64,000 bases of DNA, taken from contig NZ_CP129380.1 of assembly GCF_030435705.1 (NCBI RefSeq), positions 1 to 64,000 of the forward strand, given 5' to 3'. Position numbers and translations under genes: made by a program. Of this stretch, positions 1-9,163 are shown piece after piece. How positions within the stretch are numbered: the stretch's first letter is position 1; each line of letters begins with the position of its first letter. Below the pieces are notes generated by a model. The model searched no databases. It saw nothing but the letters and a program-made list of their open reading frames with translations, and was not told where the DNA came from. This DNA is from Rhizobium sp. SSA_523 (GTDB lineage: Bacteria > Pseudomonadota > Alphaproteobacteria > Rhizobiales > Rhizobiaceae).

Positions 1-330
1 TCAGCGATTGATACCGTCTAAACTCGCTGAAGGATATGGGTTGGCGAGCCATTGCTCAGCATCAGCAATTGCCATGGCCGTGTCTGAGCGCTCTCTCGAG
101 CACGCTTGACAGCGCTGGGGTTCAAGCTGCGGTCTGGTGTCTTGTTCACCACTCGCTCCTCCAGGATAAAACTACTGACCCATACTAGCCCGATAGGCAA
201 ATGATGTCACACCGAGGCGATCAAATCCGTCGTTTGCCCGTGCTCGACATCGACTCAAAGCATCAGCCAAGCGGTCGCAGCCTCTGCGGCATTCGTCACA
301 CCGTAGCTGATTGAGCGAAGCGAGATGAAG
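1..330. other. Stretch upstream of the relaxase with no supported gene
   Basis: The first 330 bases hold only short open frames on both strands. None has a recognisable domain or a convincing ribosome binding site. In Ti-type plasmids this side of the transfer origin normally carries traC, traD and traG pointing away from traA; nothing resembling them is visible here. The window may begin in the end of an unrecognised minus-strand gene, because one frame reads to a TGA at the first three bases, but its short peptide is not recognisable. Confidence 0.4.
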
Positions 331-365
331 TTACAAGGGCGCATATACGGGTTGATGCTCAACCC
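331..365. other. oriT: Candidate origin of transfer (nic region) before traA
   Basis: CAAGGGCGCATATACGG (334-350) closely resembles the nic core of RSF1010 and Ti-plasmid origins of transfer, which share an AAGGGCGCA element followed by a short AT stretch and TACG. It is followed at once by a perfect inverted repeat, GGGTTGA (349-355) and TCAACCC (359-365) with a 3-base loop. The site lies about 50 bases upstream of a MOBQ-type relaxase gene, which is where a cognate oriT is expected. The resemblance rests on remembered consensus sequences, not on a search, and no nicking evidence exists here. Confidence 0.5.
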
Positions 366-416
366 ACGCTCGGCTATCCTCGTCCTGCGTCGCGGATGTC
401 GGGGAGAGGAACAGTC

Positions 417-3400
417 TTGGCGATCTTCTACTGCCAGATGTCTGTTGTCTCTCGTACCACTGGACGCAGCGCTGTTGCGGCCGCTGCTTATCGTGCGGCC
501 AAGCTTCTCACCAACCAGCGCGACGGGCTTGTCCATGACTACAGCCGACGCGAGGGTGTTGGTCATTCAGAGGTTCTGCTCCCCGAAGGTGTCGACGCGG
601 ATTGGGCGCGGGACAGGTCGGCGCTTTGGAATGCCGCTGAACGGATTGAGAACCGCAAGGATGCAAGGGTGGCGCGCGAGTTCGTGATCGCGCTTCCGCA
701 TGAGCTCTCAGAGGAGGGGCGGGTATCGCTCACGCGGGCGTTCGCTCAGGATCTGGCGAACCGCTATGGAGCTGGTGTCGATTTTGCCATTCACAGGCCT
801 GGTATCCAGGGTGACGTTCGCAATCATCATGCGCATGTCCTGATGACGACGCGGCAGGTGACGGGCGAGGGGCTGGGGGCGAAGACCTATATCGAGTTGG
901 CGAATAAGGATCTGTTGCCGAAGGGGTTGCCACCGACGCAGATGCAGCTCGTCGATATCAGACGGTCGTGGGAGGGAATGGCGAACGATCATCTGGCAAG
1001 GGAGGGGTTCGATATCCGCATTGACCACCGCTCCCATGCCGAGCGTGGTCTGGAAATCGAGCCGACCGAGCATATGGGTGTCGGTGCCACAAATCTGCGT
1101 CGTCGAGGCGGTCTTGTTGATCGCTCCCGGTTGGCTGGCGATGCTGGTCAACGCAATGCAGATGTGATCCGGGAGAAGCCGGAACAGGTTCTGTCGATCA
1201 TCACGTCTGAGAAGAGCGTCTTTGACCGGCATGATATTGCTCGAACGCTACATCGCTACATCAATGACGATGCCCAGGCGTTCCAGAACGGATTTGCCTC
1301 TGTCATGGCTTCTTCGGCACTGACAGAGCTTCGGCCGGAACGGGTGGACGAAGCGACGGGCGAGGTGGAACTTGCGCGTTATTCGACCCGGGAGATGGTG
1401 GAGATCGAGCATGGCATGGCGGATGCCGCCGAGCGGTTGCACCAGGCGCACAATCATTATGTAGATCGCCGGCATGTCGTCAAAGCCATGGAGGAGATGG
1501 ACGAGGCGATCCGGCTTAAGACCGGCAATGGAGAATTGCGGCTTTCCGATGAGCAGCGGCACGCGATCAGCCATGTAACCGGGCCGGAGCGAATTGCGGC
1601 CGTAGTTGGTCTTGCCGGTGCTGGCAAGTCGACCATGCTGGCTGCAGCTGCTCAGGCGTGGGAGCGGCAGGGCTACACGGTTCATGGCGCAGCACTCTCT
1701 GGCAAAGCTGCCGAGGGCTTGGAGGAGAGTTCCGGGATCAAGAGCCGCACCTTGGCGTCTTGGTCTCGCAGTTGGGAGAACGAGAAGCATCAGCTTGGGC
1801 GCGGGGATGTGTTCGTAATCGATGAAGCCGGCATGGTCGGTAGCCGTCAGCTTGCCTCGTTTGTGAGTGAGGCGGAGAAGTGTGGCGCGAAGATCGTGTT
1901 GGTGGGAGATCACGAGCAGCTTCAGGCGATCGGGGCAGGGGCTCCTTTCCGCGCCATCTCCGAGCGTATCGGGCATGCATCGCTTGGTGAGATCAAGCGA
2001 CAGCAGGAGCCGTGGCAGCAAGAGGCGTCGGTTGCGTTCGCGTCCCATCGTGCAGCCGAAGGGCTGGCTGCTTACCGGGACAAGGGCAACATCCACTTTG
2101 CTTCTGGACGCGATGAAGCGCGCGCCGCGGTGGTGCGGGATTATCTTGCCGATCGCGACCTGCATCCGGAGGCTAGCCGCGTCGCCATGGCCCATCGACG
2201 GGTCGATGTCCGCGCCATCAACGAGGGGATCCGTGCTGAGCTTCAGGAGAGGGGTGAGCTTGCCAAAGGCGAGGAGGCTGGCGAGTTCAGCTTCCAGACC
2301 AATGACGGCGTGCGCAGCTTTGCGCCAGGGGACCGGCTTGTGTTCCTTGAGAACAGCCGTGACCTTGGTGTGAAGAACGGCATGCTCGGCGACGTGAAGG
2401 CTGTCGAGCAGGACGCTATCTATGTTGCGCTCGACGGTGCTTCTGGTCGAGCGGCTGATGCCCGGATGGTCAGAGTGCCGATGAACGACTACCGGTCGGT
2501 TGATCACGGCTATGCCACCACGATCCACAAGAACCAGGGCGCGACAGTGGACCAGGCCTTTGTCCTGGCGTCCGGCACGATGGATCGGCATCTCACCTAT
2601 GTTGCCATGAGCCGGCATCGCCATGACGTGCAGCTTTATGCGGATGCCCAAGAGTTCGCTTCGCGCAGGAGCGACCAGGTGGTGACGCAAGGCAAGCTCG
2701 TGGAGCATGGTGCTGCACCCTATGAGCACAAGGCCGGCAATCGCGACAGCTACTTCGTGACGCTGGAGACCGCCAAGGGCGAGCGTCATACGGTCTGGGG
2801 TGTGGGTCTGCAGCAGGCAATTGCGGAAGCGTCTCCGGAGATGGGCGCGACGATTGGGCTGCAGCACACTGGCGCAGAGGCTGTGCGTCTGCCCAACGGG
2901 CACGAGGCGAGCCGCAATGGTTGGAAGGTGCTGGGTACCGATGAACTCGCCTATGCGCAGCTTGAACATCGGTTGTCTCGCTCCGGCGTTAAGGAAACGA
3001 CGCTCGATTATGCCCGCGATTTTGCCGAAAGGCGGGGGATCGCTCAGCAGTTTGGCGTCAGTAGTGAGATTGAGGTCCGGCTCACAGAGCCAGCGGGGCG
3101 GCCCGGCCAAAATGAAACGCAGACAGCGAACGTGGGTCACACGAGCTGTAGTTCCACTGGCGCGGATCGCTCGGTTTTGCGGGACGAACAGTCGCAGGCA
3201 AGCGGCTTTGAAATTCGAACACCGCTTGTGCCGGCAAAGATTCACCATGACCGTAGCGTTGAGGACGTGGCGCGGCAGAAGACAATGGCGACGTTCGGCC
3301 CGAGCTGGAACGGGGTGGAGAGGATCGTGCGCCAGGTGTTTCGGGATCCGCAGGAAGCTTCGAGTAAGATCCTGGCCTCACTGGTCGAACGGGATGGCGA

Positions 3401-3968
3401 CAGTGCAGGTATCGAACAGGCCTTGAACAGAAGGCCGGAGCAGTTCGGTGAGCTTCGCGGCAAGACTGGCATCCTTGGTGACAACAAGGAACGCATTGAA
3501 GCACGGCAGTCTGCGTCGATCATTGCAAAGCATGTAGGTGCTGCCGGTGAGCAATGGCAGCGACGCGTCGTTCAGGAGGAGAGATCAGAACGCTGGCAGC
3601 GTGAAAATAGAGACTGTATCGAGGTCCCGAATCTAAGCCCACGGAGCGCTTCTCTCATCGCTGGCGTCCGCGACGTTGAGACCAGTGACCCGCATCGCTG
3701 GATCAATAGCCTAAGTGCGACGAAAGATGGACGCGCTGCTCTCGAAGAGGCAAAGAAAGTGTGGAGTGCGATTAGTAACAGATTTGGCTCCGAAGACTTG
3801 GGCGAGATCGCCACGCGGGTCAAAGAGGACCCAGGTCTGGCTCAACATGCCGAGACCATTCGATCTGTGGTGAGCCTTGTGAGGAACACCACTGCTGCGG
3901 AAGTTCAGAGGGATTGGTCGACGCAAGGGGCGATGCAGAAGGCTAAAGACAATGGGCTCGAGCGATAA
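417..3968 (+). CDS. traA: Ti-type conjugative relaxase-helicase TraA
   Basis: Bifunctional conjugation enzyme: it nicks DNA at oriT, stays bound to the 5' end, and unwinds the strand for transfer. The N-terminal MobA/MobL relaxase domain has the conserved AAYRA segment (candidate catalytic Tyr25) and the HUH-type metal motif HHAHV (His137, His138, His140). A superfamily 1 helicase of the RecD/TraI type follows, with Walker A GLAGAGKS near residue 400 and Walker B VIDEAG near residue 468. At about 1180 residues it has the usual TraA length. The TTG at 417 is chosen because GGGGAGAGGA lies just upstream and the protein then begins MAIFYC as in relatives; an ATG at 396 is the alternative. The C-terminal 350 residues are less conserved. 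No traF, traB or mating-pair genes are nearby, so the element may be mobilisable rather than self-transmissible. Confidence 0.93.
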   Translation: MAIFYCQMSVVSRTTGRSAVAAAAYRAAKLLTNQRDGLVHDYSRREGVGHSEVLLPEGVDADWARDRSALWNAAERIENRKDARVAREFVIALPHELSEEGRVSLTRAFAQDLANRYGAGVDFAIHRPGIQGDVRNHHAHVLMTTRQVTGEGLGAKTYIELANKDLLPKGLPPTQMQLVDIRRSWEGMANDHLAREGFDIRIDHRSHAERGLEIEPTEHMGVGATNLRRRGGLVDRSRLAGDAGQRNADVIREKPEQVLSIITSEKSVFDRHDIARTLHRYINDDAQAFQNGFASVMASSALTELRPERVDEATGEVELARYSTREMVEIEHGMADAAERLHQAHNHYVDRRHVVKAMEEMDEAIRLKTGNGELRLSDEQRHAISHVTGPERIAAVVGLAGAGKSTMLAAAAQAWERQGYTVHGAALSGKAAEGLEESSGIKSRTLASWSRSWENEKHQLGRGDVFVIDEAGMVGSRQLASFVSEAEKCGAKIVLVGDHEQLQAIGAGAPFRAISERIGHASLGEIKRQQEPWQQEASVAFASHRAAEGLAAYRDKGNIHFASGRDEARAAVVRDYLADRDLHPEASRVAMAHRRVDVRAINEGIRAELQERGELAKGEEAGEFSFQTNDGVRSFAPGDRLVFLENSRDLGVKNGMLGDVKAVEQDAIYVALDGASGRAADARMVRVPMNDYRSVDHGYATTIHKNQGATVDQAFVLASGTMDRHLTYVAMSRHRHDVQLYADAQEFASRRSDQVVTQGKLVEHGAAPYEHKAGNRDSYFVTLETAKGERHTVWGVGLQQAIAEASPEMGATIGLQHTGAEAVRLPNGHEASRNGWKVLGTDELAYAQLEHRLSRSGVKETTLDYARDFAERRGIAQQFGVSSEIEVRLTEPAGRPGQNETQTANVGHTSCSSTGADRSVLRDEQSQASGFEIRTPLVPAKIHHDRSVEDVARQKTMATFGPSWNGVERIVRQVFRDPQEASSKILASLVERDGDSAGIEQALNRRPEQFGELRGKTGILGDNKERIEARQSASIIAKHVGAAGEQWQRRVVQEERSERWQRENRDCIEVPNLSPRSASLIAGVRDVETSDPHRWINSLSATKDGRAALEEAKKVWSAISNRFGSEDLGEIATRVKEDPGLAQHAETIRSVVSLVRNTTAAEVQRDWSTQGAMQKAKDNGLER

Positions 3969-4564
3969 TAGCTGGAGTGGGAATGCGGTCGGGCTCTAGA
4001 GGTACTGGTCATACATTAACGGAACGCTCGATAGCCCGAAGAAGATGGTTCGTCGGGACGTGCCGCTCAATGCTGAACCCGCAAAACAGCGCTCCATGCG
4101 CTACCGTCCGATCGCTCATCAGAAGAATATCCTCCTGAATCCCTAGATGGAGGGTATCAGCACTTCGCGACAGGGCCGCCGCCTTTCTCAATCCTACTAG
4201 CGCACTCGGCGAAGGTCGCCTTTCGGCCCAAACCGGTCATTGGTGGCCGAATTCGATGGCGCAGCTTTGCGCCTTGATTTCAGTCGTCGAGCCTACTTTA
4301 AGGAAAATCGGAAAGCGACTGTCGGCACTACGAGTCAATTATCCGACTTTGTCGGGGCAAAGGGAAAGGCCGCCAGTGGTGATTTCCCAAAGCGACCCTC
4401 CAGACGGCGAGCGAAGCCTGTCAACTTTCTATGTAACCAGACTGTTCGGGTGCCTTAATTCGGCGGCCGTCAGCAGATCCTCTGCTTATTCGTGGCGCGT
4501 GAGGTAGGCAGACTGAAGCCAGAAGAACTCTTGTCCGCAGCAGACACACTGGCCCTAAATCTAC
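3969..4564. other. Gene-poor interval after traA
   Basis: About 600 bases between the end of traA and the next gene. Several short frames exist on both strands (for example 4009-4191 and 4240-4458), but none shows a domain, a good ribosome binding site or coding-like composition. Genes such as traF and traB would be expected here in a complete Ti-type transfer locus and are absent, so this may be the scar of a deletion or rearrangement. Confidence 0.35.
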
Positions 4565-5428
4565 TCAATTGTAGAGGGCAGCCATGGCCGTGATGTTGGC
4601 CCCACCAAGTCCCTGCTTCTGTGCCGTTTGAAATGCGGCCAGCGCTGTTTCGGCGCTCGGGACCGCCGCGAGGGAAGTCGTGGCTGTCTCGATCAAGTAG
4701 GCTAGGTCCTTGCTCATCAGGTCAATGGTGAAAAGCGGATCGTTGTCGCCCGCCGCCATCATCCTCGCCGCCCCCGCGATCGGCGGCGCAACGATCGGGA
4801 ACTGGCCGAACAACTCTGCCGCCCGCGTCACATTAAAGCCGTTGCGTGACAGAACACCCAGCAACTCGGCAATGCTCGCCAATTGGGCGGCAAAGAGCGC
4901 ATTGATCGAAAGCTTCAGCAGGGAACCACTTCCCTGCGGTCCGACATGCATGACCTTGGCGGCCATGCACTCAAGAACGGGTCTTGCAGTTTCGAAACAG
5001 GCCGGCGCACCGCCAACCATGAAGACCAACTGCCGGCTCTCCGCTTGAGGGCGTGACCCAGACATAGGTGCATCGAGAAAACTGGCGCCCTTTGCATCAA
5101 CCAGACGACCCAACTCAAGCGCCCAGGCGGGCGTCGTGGTGGAACACTCAATGGCTGTTGCGCCTTCTTTCAAGCCATCCAACGCGCCGGATGCAGGGTC
5201 GGTCCAAACTGCACGCGTGGCCAAGTCGTCCGTCAACACTGTGAAAACGAAGTCCGCGTGAAGTGCCGCGTCCCTCGGTGTTGTTGCGACATGCGCACCG
5301 AGATCGCGCAGTGCGATTGTCTTCTTGCTGTCACGGTTCCAAACGGTGACGCTGTGACCTGTGTTGATGAGGTTCACGGCCATTCGCGAGCCCATGGCAC
5401 CCAATCCGAGCAGAGCTATTTTTGGCAT
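4565..5428 (-). CDS. NAD(P)-dependent oxidoreductase, 3-hydroxyisobutyrate dehydrogenase family
   Basis: A 287-residue beta-hydroxyacid dehydrogenase family enzyme that would oxidise or reduce a small hydroxyacid or succinic-semialdehyde-like substrate with NAD(P). The N terminus has the Rossmann dinucleotide motif GLGAMGSRMA. The middle has DAPMSGSRP, a variant of the DAPVSGG substrate-binding motif. The catalytic lysine lies in GSGSLLKLSIN, matching the family pattern GxGxxxKxxxN. The ATG at 5428 is preferred over one at 5467 because GAGGG lies 7 bases upstream and the Rossmann motif then starts at the usual place. It is downstream of, and probably co-transcribed with, the CMD-family gene (60-base gap), with a divergent LysR beyond. 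The true substrate is not deducible. Confidence 0.85.
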   Translation of the reverse strand: MPKIALLGLGAMGSRMAVNLINTGHSVTVWNRDSKKTIALRDLGAHVATTPRDAALHADFVFTVLTDDLATRAVWTDPASGALDGLKEGATAIECSTTTPAWALELGRLVDAKGASFLDAPMSGSRPQAESRQLVFMVGGAPACFETARPVLECMAAKVMHVGPQGSGSLLKLSINALFAAQLASIAELLGVLSRNGFNVTRAAELFGQFPIVAPPIAGAARMMAAGDNDPLFTIDLMSKDLAYLIETATTSLAAVPSAETALAAFQTAQKQGLGGANITAMAALYN

Positions 5429-5488
5429 ATTCCGACCCTCTATTGATAACAAATAGGAAGCGCGCATCGTGCGGGCTCTCTCACGTGG

Positions 5489-6070
5489 TCACGCAACCTT
5501 TGCGCGGTTTGTGGGTGAAACCCATGCGAGGTCCGGATCAGCCATGAAAGCCTCTTTCTCCGTCTTCGTGATGTGGTTGGTGTAATTGGAAATCGTCTTG
5601 GTAGCCGCGATCGTTACGACCTCCAGCACATTCTCCTTTGTAAAGCCGGCTGCCAGGAAATCGTCGACAGCAACGTCGCTCACACGCCCACGGACACGGA
5701 TCACTGTTTCTGCGAAAAGACGCAAAGCCTGAAGGCGCGCATCGGCAATCGGATCTCCGTTGCGCAGAGCGGCGATCACGGCCTCATCCATCTTCACCAT
5801 GCGAGAGAGGTAGGTGTGACCCGCCGTGCAATACTCGCATTCATGGAACACATTGATCGCCTGATAGACAACCTGCACCTCTACGGGGGACAGCGTCGCC
5901 TTTGCTGCAACCAGACCGAAGAGCGTGTCATAGGCTTCCAGGGCAAGCGGGCTTTCGGCAAGATTACCATGCAGCTTCGGCACAAACCCCCAAGCCTTCT
6001 GAACCTCGGCGAGCTTTGCGCGCGAAGCTTCAGGTGCCGTGTCGATGGTATGGGAAGTGAAGGTGATCAT
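5489..6070 (-). CDS. Carboxymuconolactone decarboxylase (AhpD-like) family protein
   Basis: A 193-residue all-helical protein of the CMD/AhpD superfamily. The redox-type motif ECEYCTAGH (a CxxC pair followed by His two residues later) is the active-site signature of AhpD-like alkylhydroperoxidases. The segment INVFHECEYC is typical of the peroxidase-related branch rather than true gamma-carboxymuconolactone decarboxylases. It is first in a probable two-gene unit with the dehydrogenase and is transcribed away from a LysR gene 112 bases off, so it is the likely main target of that regulator. A role in removing peroxides or reactive intermediates is inferred; the substrate is unknown. Confidence 0.82.
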   Translation of the reverse strand: MITFTSHTIDTAPEASRAKLAEVQKAWGFVPKLHGNLAESPLALEAYDTLFGLVAAKATLSPVEVQVVYQAINVFHECEYCTAGHTYLSRMVKMDEAVIAALRNGDPIADARLQALRLFAETVIRVRGRVSDVAVDDFLAAGFTKENVLEVVTIAATKTISNYTNHITKTEKEAFMADPDLAWVSPTNRAKVA

Positions 6071-6161
6071 GTCAGCTATCCTCTAAAAAATCTCTGCGGT
6101 AAATCCGCCCGAACTCTGTATTGCCGAAGGAAGGCCAGATAAATCGCTTGAAGAACACGAT

Positions 6162-6184
6162 ATTCATGCGCAATGTGCATGAAT
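6162..6184. promoter_or_regulatory. Palindrome overlapping the LysR start codon
   Basis: ATTCATGC (6162-6169) and GCATGAAT (6177-6184) form perfect 8-base arms around a 7-base spacer. The right arm runs into the ATG of the LysR gene at 6183. It fits the T-N11-A pattern of LysR operators and lies in the divergent promoter region, so it is a candidate site for autoregulation and control of the CMD/dehydrogenase unit. Confidence 0.5.
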
Positions 6185-7091
6185 GGAAATCAAAGCCCTT
6201 CAACTTTTCGTCGCGGTGGCTCGCAAAGGCTCTTTTGCCGCTGTTGCCAAGGAGTTCGATGTCGATCCCTCTTCGATCTCGCGGGCAATCAGCGACCTTG
6301 AGGCCGAGCTAGGCCTCAGGCTGTTACAACGCACGACGCGTTCGATGGCCTTGACTGAGGCCGGTCATCTCTATCTCAGCCGCATCGAGCCATTGATCGA
6401 GGAACTCAGCCATGCGCGGGATGCTGCGAGCCAAGTATCTGGTGCCCCGCACGGTCTGCTGCGGGCGACGGCCTCCGTGACATTCGGCCAGATGCGTATT
6501 TTGCCACTGCTGCCCGCTTTTCGAGCGCACTTTCCCGACATCAGGATCGAATTCGTATTCACCGACGAGACCTTAGACCTCGTCAGCGAGCGCATTGACG
6601 TCGCGGTCCGCCTTGCGCCGGTGGTGGAGGGGGATCTGATCGCGGCCAAGTTGATGGACACGCGCTATCGGGTCGTCGCCAGCCCACGCTATCTCAGCAC
6701 GCATCCACCCTTGAGAGTGCCGGCTGATTTACAGCACCACAGAGTACTGCTGTTTAGCCTTCGAGCCTTTCGCACGAGCTGGTTGTTTCGCGATGATGAA
6801 GGGCGAGAAGAACGCATACCGATCGCTGGCGACATCACGCTTGCGCCAGCCGGCTCGCTGCTTTCAGCCGCCCTCTTGGGGATGGGGCCCGCCTTGCTGC
6901 CAAACTGGCTTGTGGATGAAGAAATCGCCAGGGGCGATCTTGTAAGCCCGTTCCCCAGTCACCGGGTGACCGCAACTACTTTTGAAACAGCGGCCTGGCT
7001 AGTTTATCCAAGCAGATCCTACTTGCCTACCAAAGTCAGGGTTTTCGCGGACTTTCTGAAGGAGAACCTGCGGAACTTTAACGCCGCGTGA
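6183..7091 (+). CDS. LysR-family transcriptional regulator
   Basis: A 302-residue LysR regulator. The winged helix-turn-helix occupies about residues 1-60 (ALQLFVAVARKGSFAAVAKE, then the recognition helix region PSSISRAISDLE and the LQRTTRS wing). A periplasmic-binding-protein-like effector domain follows from about residue 90. It diverges from the CMD/dehydrogenase unit, the classic layout for a LysR activator and its targets. The ATG overlaps a strong palindrome, suggesting that the regulator blocks its own translation start or promoter. The effector is unknown. Confidence 0.88.
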   Translation: MEIKALQLFVAVARKGSFAAVAKEFDVDPSSISRAISDLEAELGLRLLQRTTRSMALTEAGHLYLSRIEPLIEELSHARDAASQVSGAPHGLLRATASVTFGQMRILPLLPAFRAHFPDIRIEFVFTDETLDLVSERIDVAVRLAPVVEGDLIAAKLMDTRYRVVASPRYLSTHPPLRVPADLQHHRVLLFSLRAFRTSWLFRDDEGREERIPIAGDITLAPAGSLLSAALLGMGPALLPNWLVDEEIARGDLVSPFPSHRVTATTFETAAWLVYPSRSYLPTKVRVFADFLKENLRNFNAA

Positions 7092-7331
7092 TAAGAGGAC
7101 CGTGAATACAACGTTAGCTGGACCGCTGCGGAAGATAAAATCTTTGCGATGGGCGCATGTCCGCTTCTCCATTTCCCACTTCAATTGCCGACAGTCCGCT
7201 CCCGGCCCCATTCCAGCCGCAAACCTTGAAGCAGTTCATGTCTCCTGTTGGCGCATAGCTGCCGAAGCTTCCGCCTTAAAAATGGTTCGGATTACCCCTT
7301 CAGGTGGGGTCTTTCCTTCAAAATGGCGAAC

Positions 7332-7357
7332 GGCCGATCGCCCTGGAGCGATCGGCC
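7332..7357 (-). terminator. Hairpin after the secreted alpha/beta hydrolase gene
   Basis: GGCCGATCG (7332-7340) and CGATCGGCC (7349-7357) form a perfect 9-base stem with an 8-base loop, 15 bases past the stop of the gene ending at 7372. The tract after it on the minus strand is only moderately T-rich, so it may be a weak intrinsic terminator or an RNA-protecting stem. Confidence 0.5.
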
Positions 7358-7371
7358 CATTGCTGTTCGAA

Positions 7372-8139
7372 TTACTGCGCGGCTTCCTCGATGAGGTCAG
7401 CCACGGCCTGTGGCTGCGAGACCATGACCACGTGCGAGGCGGCAGGCACGACGACGGTGTTCTTCGATCCGGCTCGCTCGGCCATGAAGCCAAGTGCCTG
7501 AGCCGGGATGTTCTTGTCGCCATCGCCGTAGATGAAGTAGGAGGGCAGCGCCTTCCAGGCCGGCTTGCCAGACTTTTCTGTCAGAGCAGCCTCGGTGATC
7601 GGCCGCTGACCGGCTGCCATGAGTGCGGCGTCATCCAGGCTGACGTCATGGGCAAACTGTTCATGGAACTTCTCCTGATCGATGGAGAGGTCGACGTTGC
7701 CATCGGCAAGCTTTACCGGCGCCGCAAGGGCTTGGCCGAGTGTGCCGCCGGGGAACTTGCCGGCCAGATCAGCTGCGGCCTCACCTTCATCCGGGGCGAA
7801 AGCGGCTACATAAACCAGCGACTTGACGTTATCGCGGCCGTTAGCCGCCGTGGTGATGACCTGCCCACCATAGGAATGGCCGACAAGTACGACCTGGCCT
7901 TCGATGCTTGCGACGATATCGGAGACATAGGCAGCATCGGTTGAGACGCTGCGCAGGGGATTGGCGGCGGCAACGACGCGGTAGCCGTCCTTCTGCAGGA
8001 TCTTTGTGACGCCATTCCAGCTGGAGGAGTCGGCAAAGGCTCCATGCACGAGAACGATGGTGGGCTTGGCAGGTTGAGCAGATGCGTGACCCGAGACCAG
8101 AGCGCCGGCAACAGCAAGGCTTGCAACAAACTTGGACAT
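7372..8139 (-). CDS. Exported alpha/beta hydrolase
   Basis: A 255-residue alpha/beta-fold hydrolase with an apparent Sec signal peptide (MSKFVASLAVAGALVSGHASA, cleaved near residue 22). The N terminus of the mature protein has IVLVHGAFADSSSW, giving the oxyanion HG motif. The nucleophile elbow is VGHSYGG. The C-terminal part carries AASHVVMVSQP, containing the candidate catalytic histidine. It matches the small EstC/salicylate-esterase-like family often annotated only as alpha/beta hydrolase. It lies 74 bases after a second hydrolase on the same strand, probably in one transcript controlled by the divergent OhrR-like regulator. The substrate is unknown. Confidence 0.85.
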   Translation of the reverse strand: MSKFVASLAVAGALVSGHASAQPAKPTIVLVHGAFADSSSWNGVTKILQKDGYRVVAAANPLRSVSTDAAYVSDIVASIEGQVVLVGHSYGGQVITTAANGRDNVKSLVYVAAFAPDEGEAAADLAGKFPGGTLGQALAAPVKLADGNVDLSIDQEKFHEQFAHDVSLDDAALMAAGQRPITEAALTEKSGKPAWKALPSYFIYGDGDKNIPAQALGFMAERAGSKNTVVVPAASHVVMVSQPQAVADLIEEAAQ

Positions 8140-8213
8140 GATTTTTCCTTCTCTCAGTGTGAGGGTTTTGAAGATGAGTGCTGGGGATTGGGGGGGTGGT
8201 GAAGGGTGAATGG

Positions 8214-9035
8214 TCAGGTACGGATGAACGCGAGAACGTCAGCGTTGAAGCGATCGGCCTCAGTCTCTGCCAGTCCGTGAGAACCGCCCGCATAGATCTT
8301 GAGGGTGGCATCAGCGACGATTTCAGCAGCCAGGTGGGCCGATGCCTCGATCGGCACGATCTGGTCGTCATCGCCATGGATGATCAGCGTCGGGCGGTCG
8401 ATGCTCTTGAGATCTTCAGTGTAGTCGACCTCTGAGAACTCGCGGATGCAGTCGTACTGACCCTTGATCCCGCCCTGCAGACCCATGTGGCGGAAGTTCT
8501 CCCGCAGACCTTCGTTGGTAGTGACGCCTTCCCGGTTGAAGCCGTAGAAGGGGATGGTCAGATCGAAGAAGAACTGGGAACGGTTCTTGGCGGTGTTCTC
8601 GCGGATATTGTCGAACACTTCCATGGGCGTGCCGTGGGGATTGTCTGCCGTCTTCAGCATCAGCGGCGGAACCGCGCCGACGAGAACCACTTTGGCAACG
8701 CGTGCGGTGCCATGGCGGCCGATGTAATGGGAGACTTCACCGCCGCCGGTAGAATGGCCAACCAGGATCAGGTCGGAGAGGTCGAGCGCCTCGATCAGTT
8801 CGGCCAGATCGTCAGCATACTGATCCATGTTGTTGCCATTGAAGGTCTGGTCGGAACGACCATGGCTGCGACGGTCATGAGCAATGACCCGGAAGCCATT
8901 CTGGCTGAAGAACAGCATCTGCTGGTCCCAGGCGTCCGACGATAGCGGCCAGCCATGGGCGAAGAGGATCGGTTGGCCAGTTCCCCAGTCCTTGTAGAAG
9001 AGGTTGGTACCGTCGGTGGTGGTGAAGATCGACAT
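8214..9035 (-). CDS. Alpha/beta hydrolase, non-haem chloroperoxidase-like
   Basis: A 273-residue cofactor-free haloperoxidase or esterase of the chloroperoxidase branch. It begins [18 protein letters not shown], has the [11 protein letters not shown] oxyanion region, the nucleophile elbow [10 protein letters not shown], the acid in [13 protein letters not shown], and the histidine in GGSHG near the C terminus. These enzymes hydrolyse esters and, with carboxylic acids and peroxide, form peracids. The ATG at 9035 is chosen because GGAGGG lies just upstream; the in-frame codon at 9122 would add a non-family extension across the promoter region. It diverges from an OhrR-like regulator, so peroxide-responsive control is likely. 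Confidence 0.9.
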   Translation of the reverse strand: MSIFTTTDGTNLFYKDWGTGQPILFAHGWPLSSDAWDQQMLFFSQNGFRVIAHDRRSHGRSDQTFNGNNMDQYADDLAELIEALDLSDLILVGHSTGGGEVSHYIGRHGTARVAKVVLVGAVPPLMLKTADNPHGTPMEVFDNIRENTAKNRSQFFFDLTIPFYGFNREGVTTNEGLRENFRHMGLQGGIKGQYDCIREFSEVDYTEDLKSIDRPTLIIHGDDDQIVPIEASAHLAAEIVADATLKIYAGGSHGLAETEADRFNADVLAFIRT

Positions 9036-9116
9036 GTTGCCCTCCGTGGCGGTAAGTTGTGCGCGATTCGTTTGTGCACGGTCTATATGCCTGCTGCTTT
9101 TGCGCCTGTCAACCGC

Positions 9117-9142
9117 TTGCAATTAAATCGCGCGCAAATTAT
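9117..9142. promoter_or_regulatory. Candidate OhrR/MarR operator
   Basis: The divergent promoter region contains TTGCAATTAAATCGCGCGC followed by AAATTAT, an imperfect dyad of AATT arms around a CGCGCG core. It resembles remembered OhrR boxes built on CAATTAAATTG-like arms. It lies 20-45 bases upstream of the MarR-family start and about 90 bases before the chloroperoxidase-like gene, so it could control both. Confidence 0.35.
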
Positions 9143-9163
9143 TTTGAGCGAAAGGAGATTGCC

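Noticed and set aside
1248..3248. A 666-residue minus-strand open frame opposite traA
   Set aside because: It lies entirely inside traA, has no recognisable domain and results from the high GC content; traA is well supported in the other frame.
7102..7944. A 280-residue plus-strand frame opposite the exported hydrolase
   Set aside because: It overlaps a hydrolase gene with a signal peptide and catalytic motifs on the other strand and has no motifs itself.
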